Shown here one piece after another: positions 31,033 to 38,986 of a stretch of DNA of 64,000 nucleotides. Position numbers and translations under genes: made by a program. How positions within the stretch are numbered: position 1 is the first letter of the stretch; each line of letters starts with the position of its first letter. The stretch covers positions 2,728,001 through 2,792,000 of the forward strand of contig OZ243960.1 of NCBI GenBank assembly GCA_965214435.1, in the 5' to 3' direction. The notes below the pieces were generated by a model, which was not told the DNA's origin, ran no database searches, and saw only the letters and a list, made by a program, of their open reading frames with translations. The stretch comes from Rubrobacter_A sp965214435. Its GTDB lineage: Bacteria; Actinomycetota; Rubrobacteria; Rubrobacterales; Rubrobacteraceae.

Positions 31033-31395
31033 TTACGCGGCGTCGAGGGCTCCTTTAACCTTTTCGACCACGGCGGCGAAAGCCGCAGGTTCGGTGGCGG
31101 CGAGGTCGGCGAGAACCTTGCGGTCGAGGTCTATCTCCGCGAGCCGGACACCGTGCATGAACTTCGAGTAGGAGAGTCCGTGCTCCCGGACCCCGGCGTT
31201 GATCCGTTGGATCCAGAGCGCCCGGAAGTCTCGTTTGCGCTGCTTCCGTCCCTGGTAGGCGTAGACCCCGCTTTTCCAGACCTGCTCTTTGGCCCTCTTG
31301 TAAGAAGAGTGCTTGGTCCCCCGATAACCTTTCGCCGCCTCTAAAGTCTTGCGGCGCTTTTTACGGGCGTGAAGGCTGCGCGCGGTGCGGGCCAT
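31033..31395 (-). CDS. rplT: 50S ribosomal protein L20
   Basis: Full-length L20 of 120 residues with ARTARSLHARKKRRKTLEAAKGYRG at the start (shown here as RKKRRKTLEAAKGYRG) and LWIQRINAGVREHGLSYSKF. It binds 23S rRNA early in 50S assembly, and in other bacteria represses the infC-rpmI-rplT operon. The ATG at 31395 follows the rpmI stop by one base. Confidence 0.98.
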   Translation of the reverse strand: MARTARSLHARKKRRKTLEAAKGYRGTKHSSYKRAKEQVWKSGVYAYQGRKQRKRDFRALWIQRINAGVREHGLSYSKFMHGVRLAEIDLDRKVLADLAATEPAAFAAVVEKVKGALDAA

Positions 31396-31396
31396 G

Positions 31397-31594
31397 CTAC
31401 TTCCTGCCCAGCAGCCGCTTTACGCTGCGCTCGTCCGAGGTATCCAACATAGTCCCCGAGTTGAGTCGCCGCTTACGCTTCGGGCTTTTCTTCTCCAGAA
31501 TATGGTTGTGCCCGGCGCGCCGGCGCTTGAGCTTACCTTTTTTCGTGACCTCAAAGCGCCCCGCGGCACCCTTGTGGGTCTTCATCTTCGGCAT
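31397..31594 (-). CDS. rpmI: 50S ribosomal protein L35
   Basis: L35 of 65 residues: MPKMKTHKGAAGRFEVTKKG at the start and the RRAGHNHILEKKSPKRKR signature. Strong GGAGGAAAAAG ribosome site before the ATG at 31594. Second gene of infC-rpmI-rplT; a 121-base gap separates it from infC. Confidence 0.98.
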   Translation of the reverse strand: MPKMKTHKGAAGRFEVTKKGKLKRRRAGHNHILEKKSPKRKRRLNSGTMLDTSDERSVKRLLGRK

Positions 31595-31715
31595 CTTTTT
31601 CCTCCGCGTTTCGTCTCAGTACAACAAAGGAGGCTGGCGGCACGGGAGTAGAGCCGGGGTGCCTCCGTAATCTACAGCAGAGAGCATTGTAGCAGCTTGA
31701 CACTGCTTGTCACTT

Positions 31716-32273
31716 CTAGCTACGCGCTGCGCTCTCCTTGCGGTTGTTTGCTGCAGAGTCTTTCTTCGGGGACATCACCATTACCATGTTGCGGCCGTCG
31801 AGGTTCGGCTGGCTTTCGATGCGGCCGAGTTCCGACAGGTCATCGGACAGCCGGCGCAACAACTTCTCGCCGAGGTCCGGGTGTTGCACCTCGCGGCCCC
31901 GGAACATGATCGTGACCTTTACCTTGTCGCCGGATTTCAGGAAACGCTCGACGTGGCCCTTTTTGGTTTCAAAGTCGTGGTCGCCGATCTTCGGCCGCAG
32001 CTTAATCTCGCGGACGTTGACGTTGACCTGCTTTTTGCGGGCGGCCTTGCGGTCCTGTTCTTTCTGATACTTGTACTTGCCGTAGTCCATAATGCGGACG
32101 ACCGGCGGGTTCGCGTTTGGCGCGACTTCTACCAGGTCGAGATCCTTGCGTTCGGCGTACTCCGAGGCTTCACGGATGTGCTTAATGCCGAGCTGTTCCC
32201 CGTCCTGGGAGATCAAACGTACCGAGCGGGCCCGGATCTGGCCGTTTATCCTCGGTTCTTCTTCAGCGGCTAC
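31716..32273 (-). CDS. infC: Translation initiation factor IF-3, non-canonical start
   Basis: IF3 guards start-codon choice on the 30S subunit. The two domains are complete: INGQIRARSVRLISQDGEQLGI then KYKYQKEQDRKAARKK linker and KEIKLRPKIG-like core with MFRGREVQHPDLG. The first usual start codon is a TTG at 32216, which removes 19 residues including the conserved PRIN/RIR segment. Upstream there is no ATG, GTG or TTG before the in-frame TAG at 32334-32336. An AAGGAG sits nine bases before the GTA at 32271-32273, which I take as the start (185 residues). IF3 genes of other bacteria start with AUU, AUC or AUA for self-control, so a rare start fits. Confidence 0.9.
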   Translation of the reverse strand, partial: VAAEEEPRINGQIRARSVRLISQDGEQLGIKHIREASEYAERKDLDLVEVAPNANPPVVRIMDYGKYKYQKEQDRKAARKKQVNVNVREIKLRPKIGDHDFETKKGHVERFLKSGDKVKVTIMFRGREVQHPDLGEKLLRRLSDDLSELGRIESQPNLDGRNMVMVMSPKKDSAANNRKESAARS

Positions 32274-32376
32274 TGTGCACCACTCCTTCCAAAGTTGGTT
32301 TTTCGGGACTGCTAGTCCACCCGGAGCGATTTCCTAAAAGAGCCCGAGCGGGCGCAGGTCCCTACCTACAGAACAT

Positions 32377-32406
32377 ATTATACAACCTCGGCGCTACTGT
32401 TGTCCA
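32377..32406 (-). promoter_or_regulatory. Promoter of infC-rpmI-rplT
   Basis: TGGACA (complement of 32401-32406, overlapping the thrS 3' end), an 18-base spacer and a perfect TATAAT (complement of 32377-32382). The ~95-base leader that follows has a small GC hairpin GCCC-GCTC-GGGC followed by TCTTTT (around 32338-32352), which could be an attenuator. Confidence 0.75.
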
Positions 32407-34322
32407 TAAGAGAGCCGGTCCGCTACCTCTTCTGAGACCCGCTGGAGAAAGTCCCCGGTCTCGACGGCCTCCTGACTCTTCTCTCCGCGGCGGCGGACGT
32501 TGACCGTTCCGGCCCCGGCTTCCTCGTCGCCAACGATCAGGAGGTACGGAATCTTCTGCCGGGCGTTCTCGCGGATCTTCTTCTGCATGCTGTTGAGCGA
32601 GTCATCGACCTCTACCCGGAGCCCGCCTTCCGCGAGTTGCGCTTTTACTTCGCGGGCATAGTCGAGGTGCCGGTCGGCGACGGGTATAACCACCGCCTGT
32701 ACCGGCGAGAGCCAGGTCGGAAACGCCCCGCCGAACTGCTCTATGAGGACCGCCATAAACCGCTCCGTGGTCCCGGTCACCGCCCGGTGAAGGAGGACCG
32801 GCGTGTGTGCCCGGCCGTCCTCGCCGATGTACTCGCACCCGAGACGGGCCGGCTGGATGAAGTCCACCTGGATCGTGGATAGCTGCCACTCCCGTCCGAG
32901 CACGTCCCGCGCCATGAAGTCCGCCTTCGGGCCGTAGAACGCGGCCTCGCCCGCCACCGCCTCGTAGGCGATGCCGGCGGCGTCTAGGGCGTCGCGCAAG
33001 GCCTGTTCGGCCCGGCTCCAGCGCTCGTCGTCGGAGATGTACTTGGCGTCGTCCGGGTCGCGCAGCGAGAGCCGCACTTTGTACTCCATGAAGCCGTAGG
33101 TGTCGAGGACTTCGCGGATGATCTCCAGCGCCCGGGCGAACTCTTCCTGGACCTGCTCCTCGGTGCAGAACACGTGCGCGTCGTCCTGCGTTAGCGCCCG
33201 CACCCGCGTCAGGCCCGTTAGCTCCCCGCTCTTTTCGTAGCGGTAGAGTGTGGCGAACTCGGCGTAGCGCACCGGAAGCTCCCGGTAGGAGTGAGCCTCG
33301 GTGTTGTAGAGCGTCATGTGGCTCGGGCAGTTCATCGGCTTCAGGCGGTAGCTGGTCTCGCCGTCCTTCATCGCCGGAAACATCGCGTCCCGGTAGTGCT
33401 CCAGATGCCCGGACTTCTCGTAGAGTTTCTCGTTAGCCAGGTTGCCGGTCCACACGTGGTCGTAGCCGTGGCGGGTCTGGACCTCCCGGACGTACTCCTC
33501 CATGAGGTGGCGCAACATCTCGCCCTTTGGAAGAAACAGCGGGATGCCGGCGCCCACGTCCGGCGAGAAAGTAAACAGCTTCAGGTCCCGCCCGATCTTG
33601 CGGTGGTCCCGCGCCCGCGCCTCTTCCAGCCGCCGCAAATAAGCCTTTAGCTCTTTCTCCGTCGGCCAGGCGGTGCCGTAGATGCGGGTGAGCATCGGGT
33701 TTTTCTCATCCCCCCGCCAGTAAGCCCCGGCCAGGTTCAAGAGCTTGAAAGCCCCGAGCTTGCCGGTAGACGGCACGTGCGGCCCGCGGCACAGGTCAAA
33801 GAATTCCCCCTGACGATAGACCGTGATGTCGCCGTCCGTAAGGTTTTGGATAAGCTCCGACTTGTAGGGGTTATCCTCGTATAGCCGCAGAGCCTCGTCC
33901 TTTGGAACCTCTTCGCACTCTATAGGGAGGTCACGGTCGGCGACCTCCCGCATCTTCTCTTCTATGCGCGGGAGGTCTTCGTCGGTGATGCGGCCGGCAA
34001 CGTCGATGTCGTAGTAGAAGCCGTCTTCTATCGGCGGGCCGATAGAGAGCTTGCTGCCCGGATAAAGTTCCAGGATAGCCTGGGCCATCGCGTGCGCCGT
34101 CGAGTGCCGCAACACGTACAAACCCTCCGGCGACCCTTTGGTAACCACCTCGAACTCCCCGGCGCCGGTCACCGGGGTGTCGAGGCCGACGATCCTCCCG
34201 TCGAGCCTGGCGACCACGGCATCGCGGGCGAGCCGCGGCCCGATCCTCTCCGCGATGTCTATGGCCCGGTCGCCAGTCTCTACCGCGAATTCTCTACCAT
34301 CTGGAAGCCTGACTCCCGCCAT
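32394..34322 (-). CDS. thrS: Threonyl-tRNA synthetase
   Basis: Class II synthetase of 642 residues: N-terminal TGS domain (residues 1-62), editing domain with HSTAHAMAQAILELYPG (zinc/editing HxxxH), catalytic core with RLKPMNCPSHMTLY and RYAEFATLYRYEKSGELTGL (motif 2), motif 3 HRAVTGTTERFMAVLIEQ and anticodon domain. ATG at 34322 with GGAAAGG upstream. No T-box is visible in the short region between it and the tRNA terminator. Confidence 0.97.
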   Translation of the reverse strand: MAGVRLPDGREFAVETGDRAIDIAERIGPRLARDAVVARLDGRIVGLDTPVTGAGEFEVVTKGSPEGLYVLRHSTAHAMAQAILELYPGSKLSIGPPIEDGFYYDIDVAGRITDEDLPRIEEKMREVADRDLPIECEEVPKDEALRLYEDNPYKSELIQNLTDGDITVYRQGEFFDLCRGPHVPSTGKLGAFKLLNLAGAYWRGDEKNPMLTRIYGTAWPTEKELKAYLRRLEEARARDHRKIGRDLKLFTFSPDVGAGIPLFLPKGEMLRHLMEEYVREVQTRHGYDHVWTGNLANEKLYEKSGHLEHYRDAMFPAMKDGETSYRLKPMNCPSHMTLYNTEAHSYRELPVRYAEFATLYRYEKSGELTGLTRVRALTQDDAHVFCTEEQVQEEFARALEIIREVLDTYGFMEYKVRLSLRDPDDAKYISDDERWSRAEQALRDALDAAGIAYEAVAGEAAFYGPKADFMARDVLGREWQLSTIQVDFIQPARLGCEYIGEDGRAHTPVLLHRAVTGTTERFMAVLIEQFGGAFPTWLSPVQAVVIPVADRHLDYAREVKAQLAEGGLRVEVDDSLNSMQKKIRENARQKIPYLLIVGDEEAGAGTVNVRRRGEKSQEAVETGDFLQRVSEEVADRLSYGQQ

Positions 34323-34403
34323 CTAAAAACCTTTCCGACTAGCGTAGCTGGGCAAACAACACCTTGAAATTCTACCTGTCAAACCCGGAAATTTATAAGT
34401 CAT

Positions 34404-34447
34404 AAAGAAAAAGCTGACCGGCTGAGATGTCGACAAGCCGACCAGCT
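34404..34447 (-). terminator. Strong intrinsic terminator after tRNA cluster
   Basis: Minus strand: AGCTGGTCGGCT (complement of 34436-34447) pairs with AGCCGGTCAGCT (34412-34423) as twelve pairs, two of them G-U, then TTTTTCTTT. Shares the 16-base block AGCCGGTCAGCTTTTT with the terminator at 38890-38946. Confidence 0.85.
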
Positions 34448-34455
34448 ACAAGTAG

Positions 34456-34527
34456 TGGGCGATAGTGGATTCGAACCACTGACCTCCTCCGTGTCAGGAA
34501 GGCGCTCTCCCCCTGAGCTAATCGCCC
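34456..34527 (-). tRNA. tRNA-Val (GAC)
   Basis: Cloverleaf: acceptor GGGCGAT with ATCGCCC, D-arm AGCTCAGGGGGAGAGC, anticodon loop CTGACAC (anticodon GAC), T-arm GTGGTTCGAATCCAC, discriminator A. No CCA is encoded. Last of the Gly-Cys-Val cluster. Confidence 0.95.
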
Positions 34528-34567
34528 GTAAAGCAAAGCCTGGAGACGGCTAACCGCCTTACCTGAG

Positions 34568-34638
34568 AGGCGGCACCCGGAATTGAACCGGGGTACAGGG
34601 TTTTGCAGACCCTTGCCTCGCCACTCGGCCATGCCGCC
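34568..34638 (-). tRNA. tRNA-Cys (GCA)
   Basis: Acceptor GGCGGCA with TGCCGCC, D-arm GCCGAGTGGCGAGGC, anticodon loop TCTGCAAA (anticodon GCA), T-arm CCCGGTTCAATTCCGGG, discriminator U as expected for Cys. CCA not encoded. Confidence 0.95.
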
Positions 34639-34671
34639 CAGCTTCGCCGGCCGCGCCATACCCACGACCAG

Positions 34672-34744
34672 AGCGGAAGACGGGATTCGAACCCGCGACC
34701 CTCACCATGGCAAGGTGATGCTCTACCAGCTGAGCTACTTCCGC
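34672..34744 (-). tRNA. tRNA-Gly (GCC)
   Basis: Acceptor GCGGAAG with CTTCCGC, D-arm AGCTCAGCTGGTAGAGC, anticodon loop TTGCCAT (anticodon GCC), T-arm GCGGGTTCGAATCCCGT, discriminator U. First of the cluster; the order Gly-Cys-Val is the same as the known Streptomyces cluster. Confidence 0.95.
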
Positions 34745-34804
34745 CTACTGCACGCGGCGCATACGCGCTACGCACGGCGATAATCTAGCACGAGCCGTAA
34801 TTCC

Positions 34805-35284
34805 TTACAAGTCTTTACCGCCCTTCTCCGCAGTCTCCGGAAAAACCAGATACCGCATGATAAAGAAGCTCATCGTCGAGGCGATAACCACCGATATAGC
34901 CTTCGCGATGTTCTCCCCGAGGTACAGCGGCAAGTCGGTATAGGACAGCACTATCTTCACGAAGAGCCAGAACACCCCGGTGCTGACGGCTACATTCAAC
35001 CCGGCTTGTAAAACAAAAAGCACGGTTTCGCGGCGGCTACGCTCCGCGGAGCCGCGGAAAGTCCAGAACGAGTTGCCGACGTAGCTGTTCAAGTTGGCGG
35101 CGACCAGCGCTGCCAGGTTGTAGAGCACTATCTGCCACGGGTCACCCGTCGGGTACAGCCAGAGCAGCAGGTTAAGCACAGCGAAGTCGACCACCGCGTT
35201 CGCCACACCCACGACCGAGAACTTCGAAAAGCGGATACCGCCGCTCAGGAGCCGGCCTTTGAGGTGGGCGCGCTTTGAAGCCAA
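34805..35284 (-). CDS. GtrA-family membrane protein
   Basis: About 159 residues with four membrane segments in the GtrA pattern (FSKFSVVGVANAVVDFAVLN, YNLAALVAANLNSYVGNSFW with the conserved Asn-Ser-Tyr/Phe-Trp-Thr-Phe). GtrA proteins are thought to move undecaprenyl-linked sugars across the membrane. The longer frame opens inside the glycosyltransferase gene; I choose the TTG at 35284, two bases after its stop. The pairing with the GT4 gene suggests a glycolipid or wall-glycan job. Confidence 0.82.
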   Translation of the reverse strand: MASKRAHLKGRLLSGGIRFSKFSVVGVANAVVDFAVLNLLLWLYPTGDPWQIVLYNLAALVAANLNSYVGNSFWTFRGSAERSRRETVLFVLQAGLNVAVSTGVFWLFVKIVLSYTDLPLYLGENIAKAISVVIASTMSFFIMRYLVFPETAEKGGKDL

Positions 35285-35285
35285 G

Positions 35286-36401
35286 TTAGCCAGCGGCCCC
35301 GGCTTCGTGGTAGTAACCGCGCAACGTCCGGGTAGCAGCTTCCCAACCCCGATTCTCAGCGGCGGCCCGGGCTCCACGCCCGAGGGCTTCTCGCAGCGCC
35401 TCATCGGCGACTATACGCTCCATAACGGACACCAGCGCCTCAGAAGAGCCGGCCTCGTAGAGCAGGCCGCTGCGCCCGTCATCGACCACCTCCCGAGTGG
35501 CCCCGCTGTCGGCGGCGATCACCGGCAAGCCCGAAGAGAGGGCCTCGATCATCGCCATCCCTAGAGTCTCGGTCGTCGAGGGAAAAAGAAAAGCGTCGGC
35601 CGAGGAGTAGGCCGCCGTGAGGTCACCGCCCTCCAGAAGCCCGGTAAAGACCGTCCGCGTCCCCTCGAACGCCTGCTCTAGCTGTCCGCGGGCGGGACCG
35701 TCCCCGACGATAGCCAGCCGGGTGCCGGGGATCTCCTCCAGGATCACCCGGAGCTTCTCTATGCCTTTTTCGGGGGCGAGGCGGCCGACAAAGAGCAGCA
35801 ACCGGTCCGCCGGGTGGTTCCCGGAGAGCTTCGCCCGCCACTCCTCCGTACCCCGGTCCGGACGGAAGCGCCGGTAGTCCACCCCCTGAGGCCACAGGCG
35901 GACGCGTTTTATTCCCTCTTCCAGCAGATATTCAAGCGTGGTCTGCGAGGTACACAGGTTGATGTCGGCCCGGTTGTGGAGCGTTCGCGTTACGTAGCGG
36001 GTAAAGCCGATCATGTAGCTAAGCTTATAGTAGTTGGCGTAAGTAGCTATGTTGGTGTGGTACGAAGCGACGAGCGGGACGCCGAGCCGCCAGGCGTAGT
36101 AGGTGCCGCCGAGACCCTGCAGTATCGGGTTTACCACGTGTATCACATCCGGCTTAAACCTCCGGAGAGCACGGCCGAGCCCGGGATGCGGTGGAGAAAG
36201 CTTTATCTGCGGGTACTGGGGAAACGGCACGCCCGGCGAACCGTAGATCTCCGCGCCAGCGTAGGACTTCGGGCCGCCGGAAGGCGCGAAGATCATTACT
36301 TCATCTCCCACCCGAACAAACTCCTCCACCGTATGGCGCAGCCGAGTCACCACGCCGTCCGTAGCCGGCAGAAAAGTTTCTGTAAAAAGAGCTATTCGCA
36401 C
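35286..36401 (-). CDS. GT4-family glycosyltransferase (mannosyltransferase-like)
   Basis: 371 residues with the GT-B fold: N-terminal FTETFLPATDGVVTRLRH and HVVNPILQGLGG, C-terminal LLLFVGRLAPEKGIEKL, VGDGPARGQLE and the donor-site EX7E region FPSTTETLGMAMIEALSSGLPVIA. The sequence is closest by eye to GDP-mannose-dependent alpha-mannosyltransferases (MgtA/PimB type), but donor and acceptor are inferred. It starts with GTG at 36401 without a ribosome site. Followed two bases later by GtrA. Confidence 0.88.
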   Translation of the reverse strand: MRIALFTETFLPATDGVVTRLRHTVEEFVRVGDEVMIFAPSGGPKSYAGAEIYGSPGVPFPQYPQIKLSPPHPGLGRALRRFKPDVIHVVNPILQGLGGTYYAWRLGVPLVASYHTNIATYANYYKLSYMIGFTRYVTRTLHNRADINLCTSQTTLEYLLEEGIKRVRLWPQGVDYRRFRPDRGTEEWRAKLSGNHPADRLLLFVGRLAPEKGIEKLRVILEEIPGTRLAIVGDGPARGQLEQAFEGTRTVFTGLLEGGDLTAAYSSADAFLFPSTTETLGMAMIEALSSGLPVIAADSGATREVVDDGRSGLLYEAGSSEALVSVMERIVADEALREALGRGARAAAENRGWEAATRTLRGYYHEAGAAG

Positions 36402-36542
36402 GAGAAAATTAGTGCCCGCGGGCTCTCTCTAATCATCCTGCAGAGCCGTAGAATACTCATACAATCCGCTATTACCGGCAGTATGGACGCGCACCAGCCC
36501 TCCTTCCAGACGCACTACAAACTTCGGCTTTCGTACCCGAAT

Positions 36543-37547
36543 CTACAGGTTTGACACAATGGCCTGGGCAAACTCTTTGGTACCGGCCGACCCGTCGAGA
36601 TCCTTCGTGCGGGTCTCGGGGTTTTTCAAGGCTTCTTCTATGCCGCCCTGCATCCGGTCCGCAGCCTCGTCGTACCCGAGGTAGCTCAGCATGTTCCTGG
36701 CGGACAGCAGCGTCGCCAGCGGGTTTGCCCGGTTCTGCCCGGCGTACTTCGGCGCGGAACCGTGGACCGGCTCAAAGAGCGCTATGCCGTCCCCGATGTT
36801 GGCCCCCGGCGCTACCCCGAGACCACCGGTAAGCCCGGCGCACAGGTCGGAGAGAATGTCACCGTAGAGGTTCGGGCAGACGAGCACGTCGTACTGGTTC
36901 GGCTTCATCACGAGCTGCATCGCCATGTTGTCCACGATACGGTCGTCTATCTCCTCGAAGTCGTTCTCGTACTCCTTTGAGACCTCGTAGAAAACATCCC
37001 GGAAAAGCCCGTCGGTGTACTTCATGATGTTTGCCTTGTGGACCACCGTGATGTGCTTGCGGCCCTGCTCCTTGGAGCGCTCAAAGGCCATGCGGCACAG
37101 ACGCTCGGTGCCCTCGCGGGTGATGATCTTGATGGACTCCGCCGCGTGCAGCCCGACGGTGTGCTCGACCCCGGCGTAGAGGTCCTCGGTGTTCTCCCGG
37201 TAGAGCATAATGTCTATGTTCTTGTACGGAAGCTCTATCCCCGGCAAACTCAAGGAAGGCCGCACGTTGGCATAGAGGTCGAGTTCCTTGCGGAGCGCCA
37301 CGTTTACCGACCGGAATCCCGTACCGACCGGGGTAGTTAGTGGCCCCTTGATCGCCACCTTGTTGCGCCGGATAGACTCCAGGACCGACTCGGGCAGCGG
37401 CGTCCCTTCCGCCTCCATCACCGTTTCGCCGGCCTCGGCGATCTCCCACTCAATGTCCGTCTGGAGGGCGTCCACGACCTCTTTGACCGCGTCGGTCAGG
37501 TCCGGCCCGACCCCGTCTCCGGGTATTAAAGTTACCGTTCTAGCCAC
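36543..37547 (-). CDS. Isocitrate/isopropylmalate dehydrogenase family, probably NAD(P)-isocitrate dehydrogenase
   Basis: 334 residues, with the beta-decarboxylating dehydrogenase motifs: LIPGDGVGPDLTDAV at the start, substrate loop TPVGTGFRSVNVALRKELDLYANVRP, YRENTEDLYAGVEHT, and the metal/cofactor motif ...MAMQLVMKPNQYDVLVCPNLYGDILSD, LFEPVHGSAPKYAGQNRANP. The Ser-x5-Arg pattern (RSVNVALRK) and YRENTEDLYAG favour isocitrate over isopropylmalate. It would make 2-oxoglutarate in the TCA cycle. A leader of ~230 bases with a clear promoter at 37783-37810 precedes it. Confidence 0.88.
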   Translation of the reverse strand: MARTVTLIPGDGVGPDLTDAVKEVVDALQTDIEWEIAEAGETVMEAEGTPLPESVLESIRRNKVAIKGPLTTPVGTGFRSVNVALRKELDLYANVRPSLSLPGIELPYKNIDIMLYRENTEDLYAGVEHTVGLHAAESIKIITREGTERLCRMAFERSKEQGRKHITVVHKANIMKYTDGLFRDVFYEVSKEYENDFEEIDDRIVDNMAMQLVMKPNQYDVLVCPNLYGDILSDLCAGLTGGLGVAPGANIGDGIALFEPVHGSAPKYAGQNRANPLATLLSARNMLSYLGYDEAADRMQGGIEEALKNPETRTKDLDGSAGTKEFAQAIVSNL

Positions 37548-37625
37548 GTGCCTGCGCTCCCTTCAGTGTGAAACCCGCTTAGTATACCGGCAGGCGGCAC
37601 CGGTGGCGAACGAACGACGGCTGGA

Positions 37626-37754
37626 TCACGCAAAAAACAGCGCGGCTCTTACCAGAACGGCGAACAGAACGCGGATCAGCAACGCTGTGGTACCCGACAA
37701 GAACACGACGAGCACTGCTATCAAGAATGCGGCGCGCTGAGTGATGGGCGCTAT
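37626..37754 (-). CDS. Possible two-helix membrane micropeptide in the icd leader
   Basis: Between a TAG at 37756-37758 and the TGA at 37626-37628 an open frame of 42 codons spells two hydrophobic helices, LIAVLVVFLSGTTALLIRVL then FAVLVRAALFFA, after a short polar start (PIAPITQRAAF). Possible starts are ATA at 37754 or TTG at ~37721; no ribosome site is clear. It lies in the transcribed leader between a good promoter and the isocitrate dehydrogenase gene. The pattern could be chance. Confidence 0.3.
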   Translation of the reverse strand: MAPITQRAAFLIAVLVVFLSGTTALLIRVLFAVLVRAALFFA

Positions 37755-37782
37755 CGGCTAACGGGGTGCTGTAAAATGGTTG

Positions 37783-37810
37783 AGTATAGGCAATTTCCCG
37801 GGAGTGACAA
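37783..37810 (-). promoter_or_regulatory. Promoter reading toward isocitrate dehydrogenase
   Basis: TTGTCA (complement of 37805-37810), 16-base spacer, TATACT (complement of 37783-37788). It reads away from the hypothetical gene at 37819, which starts nine bases beyond the -35. Confidence 0.65.
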
Positions 37811-37818
37811 GACATTCG

Positions 37819-38883
37819 ATGGCGTCCACGATAGAGACACTGGAGCGGGAGTTGGGGGAAGCCCAGCTAGAGCGCGAGGACCAGCAGCGGGCGGTGGTCC
37901 GGGCGGAGAACGCTCACGAGGCGGTGTGCGCGGCGCGCGATGATTTATGGTCGGAGAACTTCGCGACGGACCCGGAGCTAGAGCGGCTTTCCCGGATGGT
38001 CTACGAGCGGCGTAGGGAGTTGTACGAGGCGATAGACCGCCTCAAGACCGCAGAAGGCAAGGAGCGCAGGATCAAGAGCCGCCTGATGTACGTCCTCCCG
38101 GCTGAACGGCGGCGCTACCTCTCCGGTGAGGTGGACGCGGAGTTTGGGCACCTGCTCAGGGCCGTGCGGGAAGCGTACGACAATGACTTGCCAGGGGTCG
38201 AGGTCTCGGTGGTCACGGAGAAACCGGGCGAAACAGACCTGCGGGGAGACGCTACCTGGCGGGCGCTGGAGCGGCTGTACTCCGGGACGGTCCGGCGGTG
38301 GGTCGAGATCCGGTCTCCCCACGAGTCCTCCGGGGTAGTCAGGATGGCGCGCCAGGTCTCCCACTACGCTGGAGGCCACGTACCGAGGGTCTTTGCGGGC
38401 GGGGACGAGGTGCGGATAGAGAACCTTTCGACGGCACCGTACGAGGGCGAGCAGTGGCGACCGCTCCCCGGCTACGACGGCCCCGACGGACGACTGGCTC
38501 TAGCCCGCATCACGACCCGCCGGTACCTCGACGAAGACACCGTGGGACGGCTCGGCAAGCGCGGCGGGCTGCTCGTGCAGATCGCCGAGGTAGCCCGGTT
38601 GTACCAGACCATGAGCCTTACCGGGGATGAGATCCGCTGGCGCCTGGAACAACTGATCTCTCTGCGCCTCGACGTACTAAAAGCCGTCTACCGGCTGACC
38701 GGCGACCGGCGGCGCTTCTCGTTCTACGAGATAGCCCGCGCGGCCCGGCTCCTCGACAGCCACTTCCCGGACCCCGGCATCGCCGCCAAAGCCCTGGACC
38801 GCGCCGTCCGGCGGGCGCTAGAGACCGGCGTGCCGCTAGTTGATGTAGCATACCTGAGCGTCACCTCCGGGGAGAGCCTGTAG
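37819..38883 (+). CDS. Hypothetical protein with N-terminal coiled coil
   Basis: 354 residues, unrecognised. Residues ~1-100 are strongly charged with heptads (ETLERELGEAQLEREDQQRA, ERLSRMVYERRRELYEAID) and should form a coiled coil; the rest is mixed alpha/beta with PGVEVSVVTEKPGE, a Gly-rich GRLGKRGGLLVQIAEVARLY and a helical end. No signal peptide or membrane segment. The ATG at 37819 is preceded by CGGGAG at a long spacing; a TTG at 37780 is an alternative. Codon use is typical of the genome. Confidence 0.75.
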   Translation: MASTIETLERELGEAQLEREDQQRAVVRAENAHEAVCAARDDLWSENFATDPELERLSRMVYERRRELYEAIDRLKTAEGKERRIKSRLMYVLPAERRRYLSGEVDAEFGHLLRAVREAYDNDLPGVEVSVVTEKPGETDLRGDATWRALERLYSGTVRRWVEIRSPHESSGVVRMARQVSHYAGGHVPRVFAGGDEVRIENLSTAPYEGEQWRPLPGYDGPDGRLALARITTRRYLDEDTVGRLGKRGGLLVQIAEVARLYQTMSLTGDEIRWRLEQLISLRLDVLKAVYRLTGDRRRFSFYEIARAARLLDSHFPDPGIAAKALDRAVRRALETGVPLVDVAYLSVTSGESL

Positions 38884-38889
38884 CTTTTT

Positions 38890-38946
38890 AGCTGGTCAGC
38901 TTATCAGCCCGCCGCCTCCGGCGGCTCGTCAGCCGGTCAGCTTTTT
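38890..38946 (+). terminator. Terminator with internal hairpin after hypothetical gene
   Basis: AGCTGGTCAGCT (38890-38901) pairs with AGCCGGTCAGCT (38931-38942), eleven of twelve with G-U pairs, enclosing a second perfect hairpin GCCGCC-TCC-GGCGGC (38911-38925), then TTTTT. The same arm sequences occur in the tRNA terminator at 34404-34447. Further GCTGAC/CAGC words continue to ~38985. Confidence 0.75.
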
Positions 38947-38986
38947 ACTTTTGCTAAAACGCTGACAAGCTGAAGTACTGACTGGC

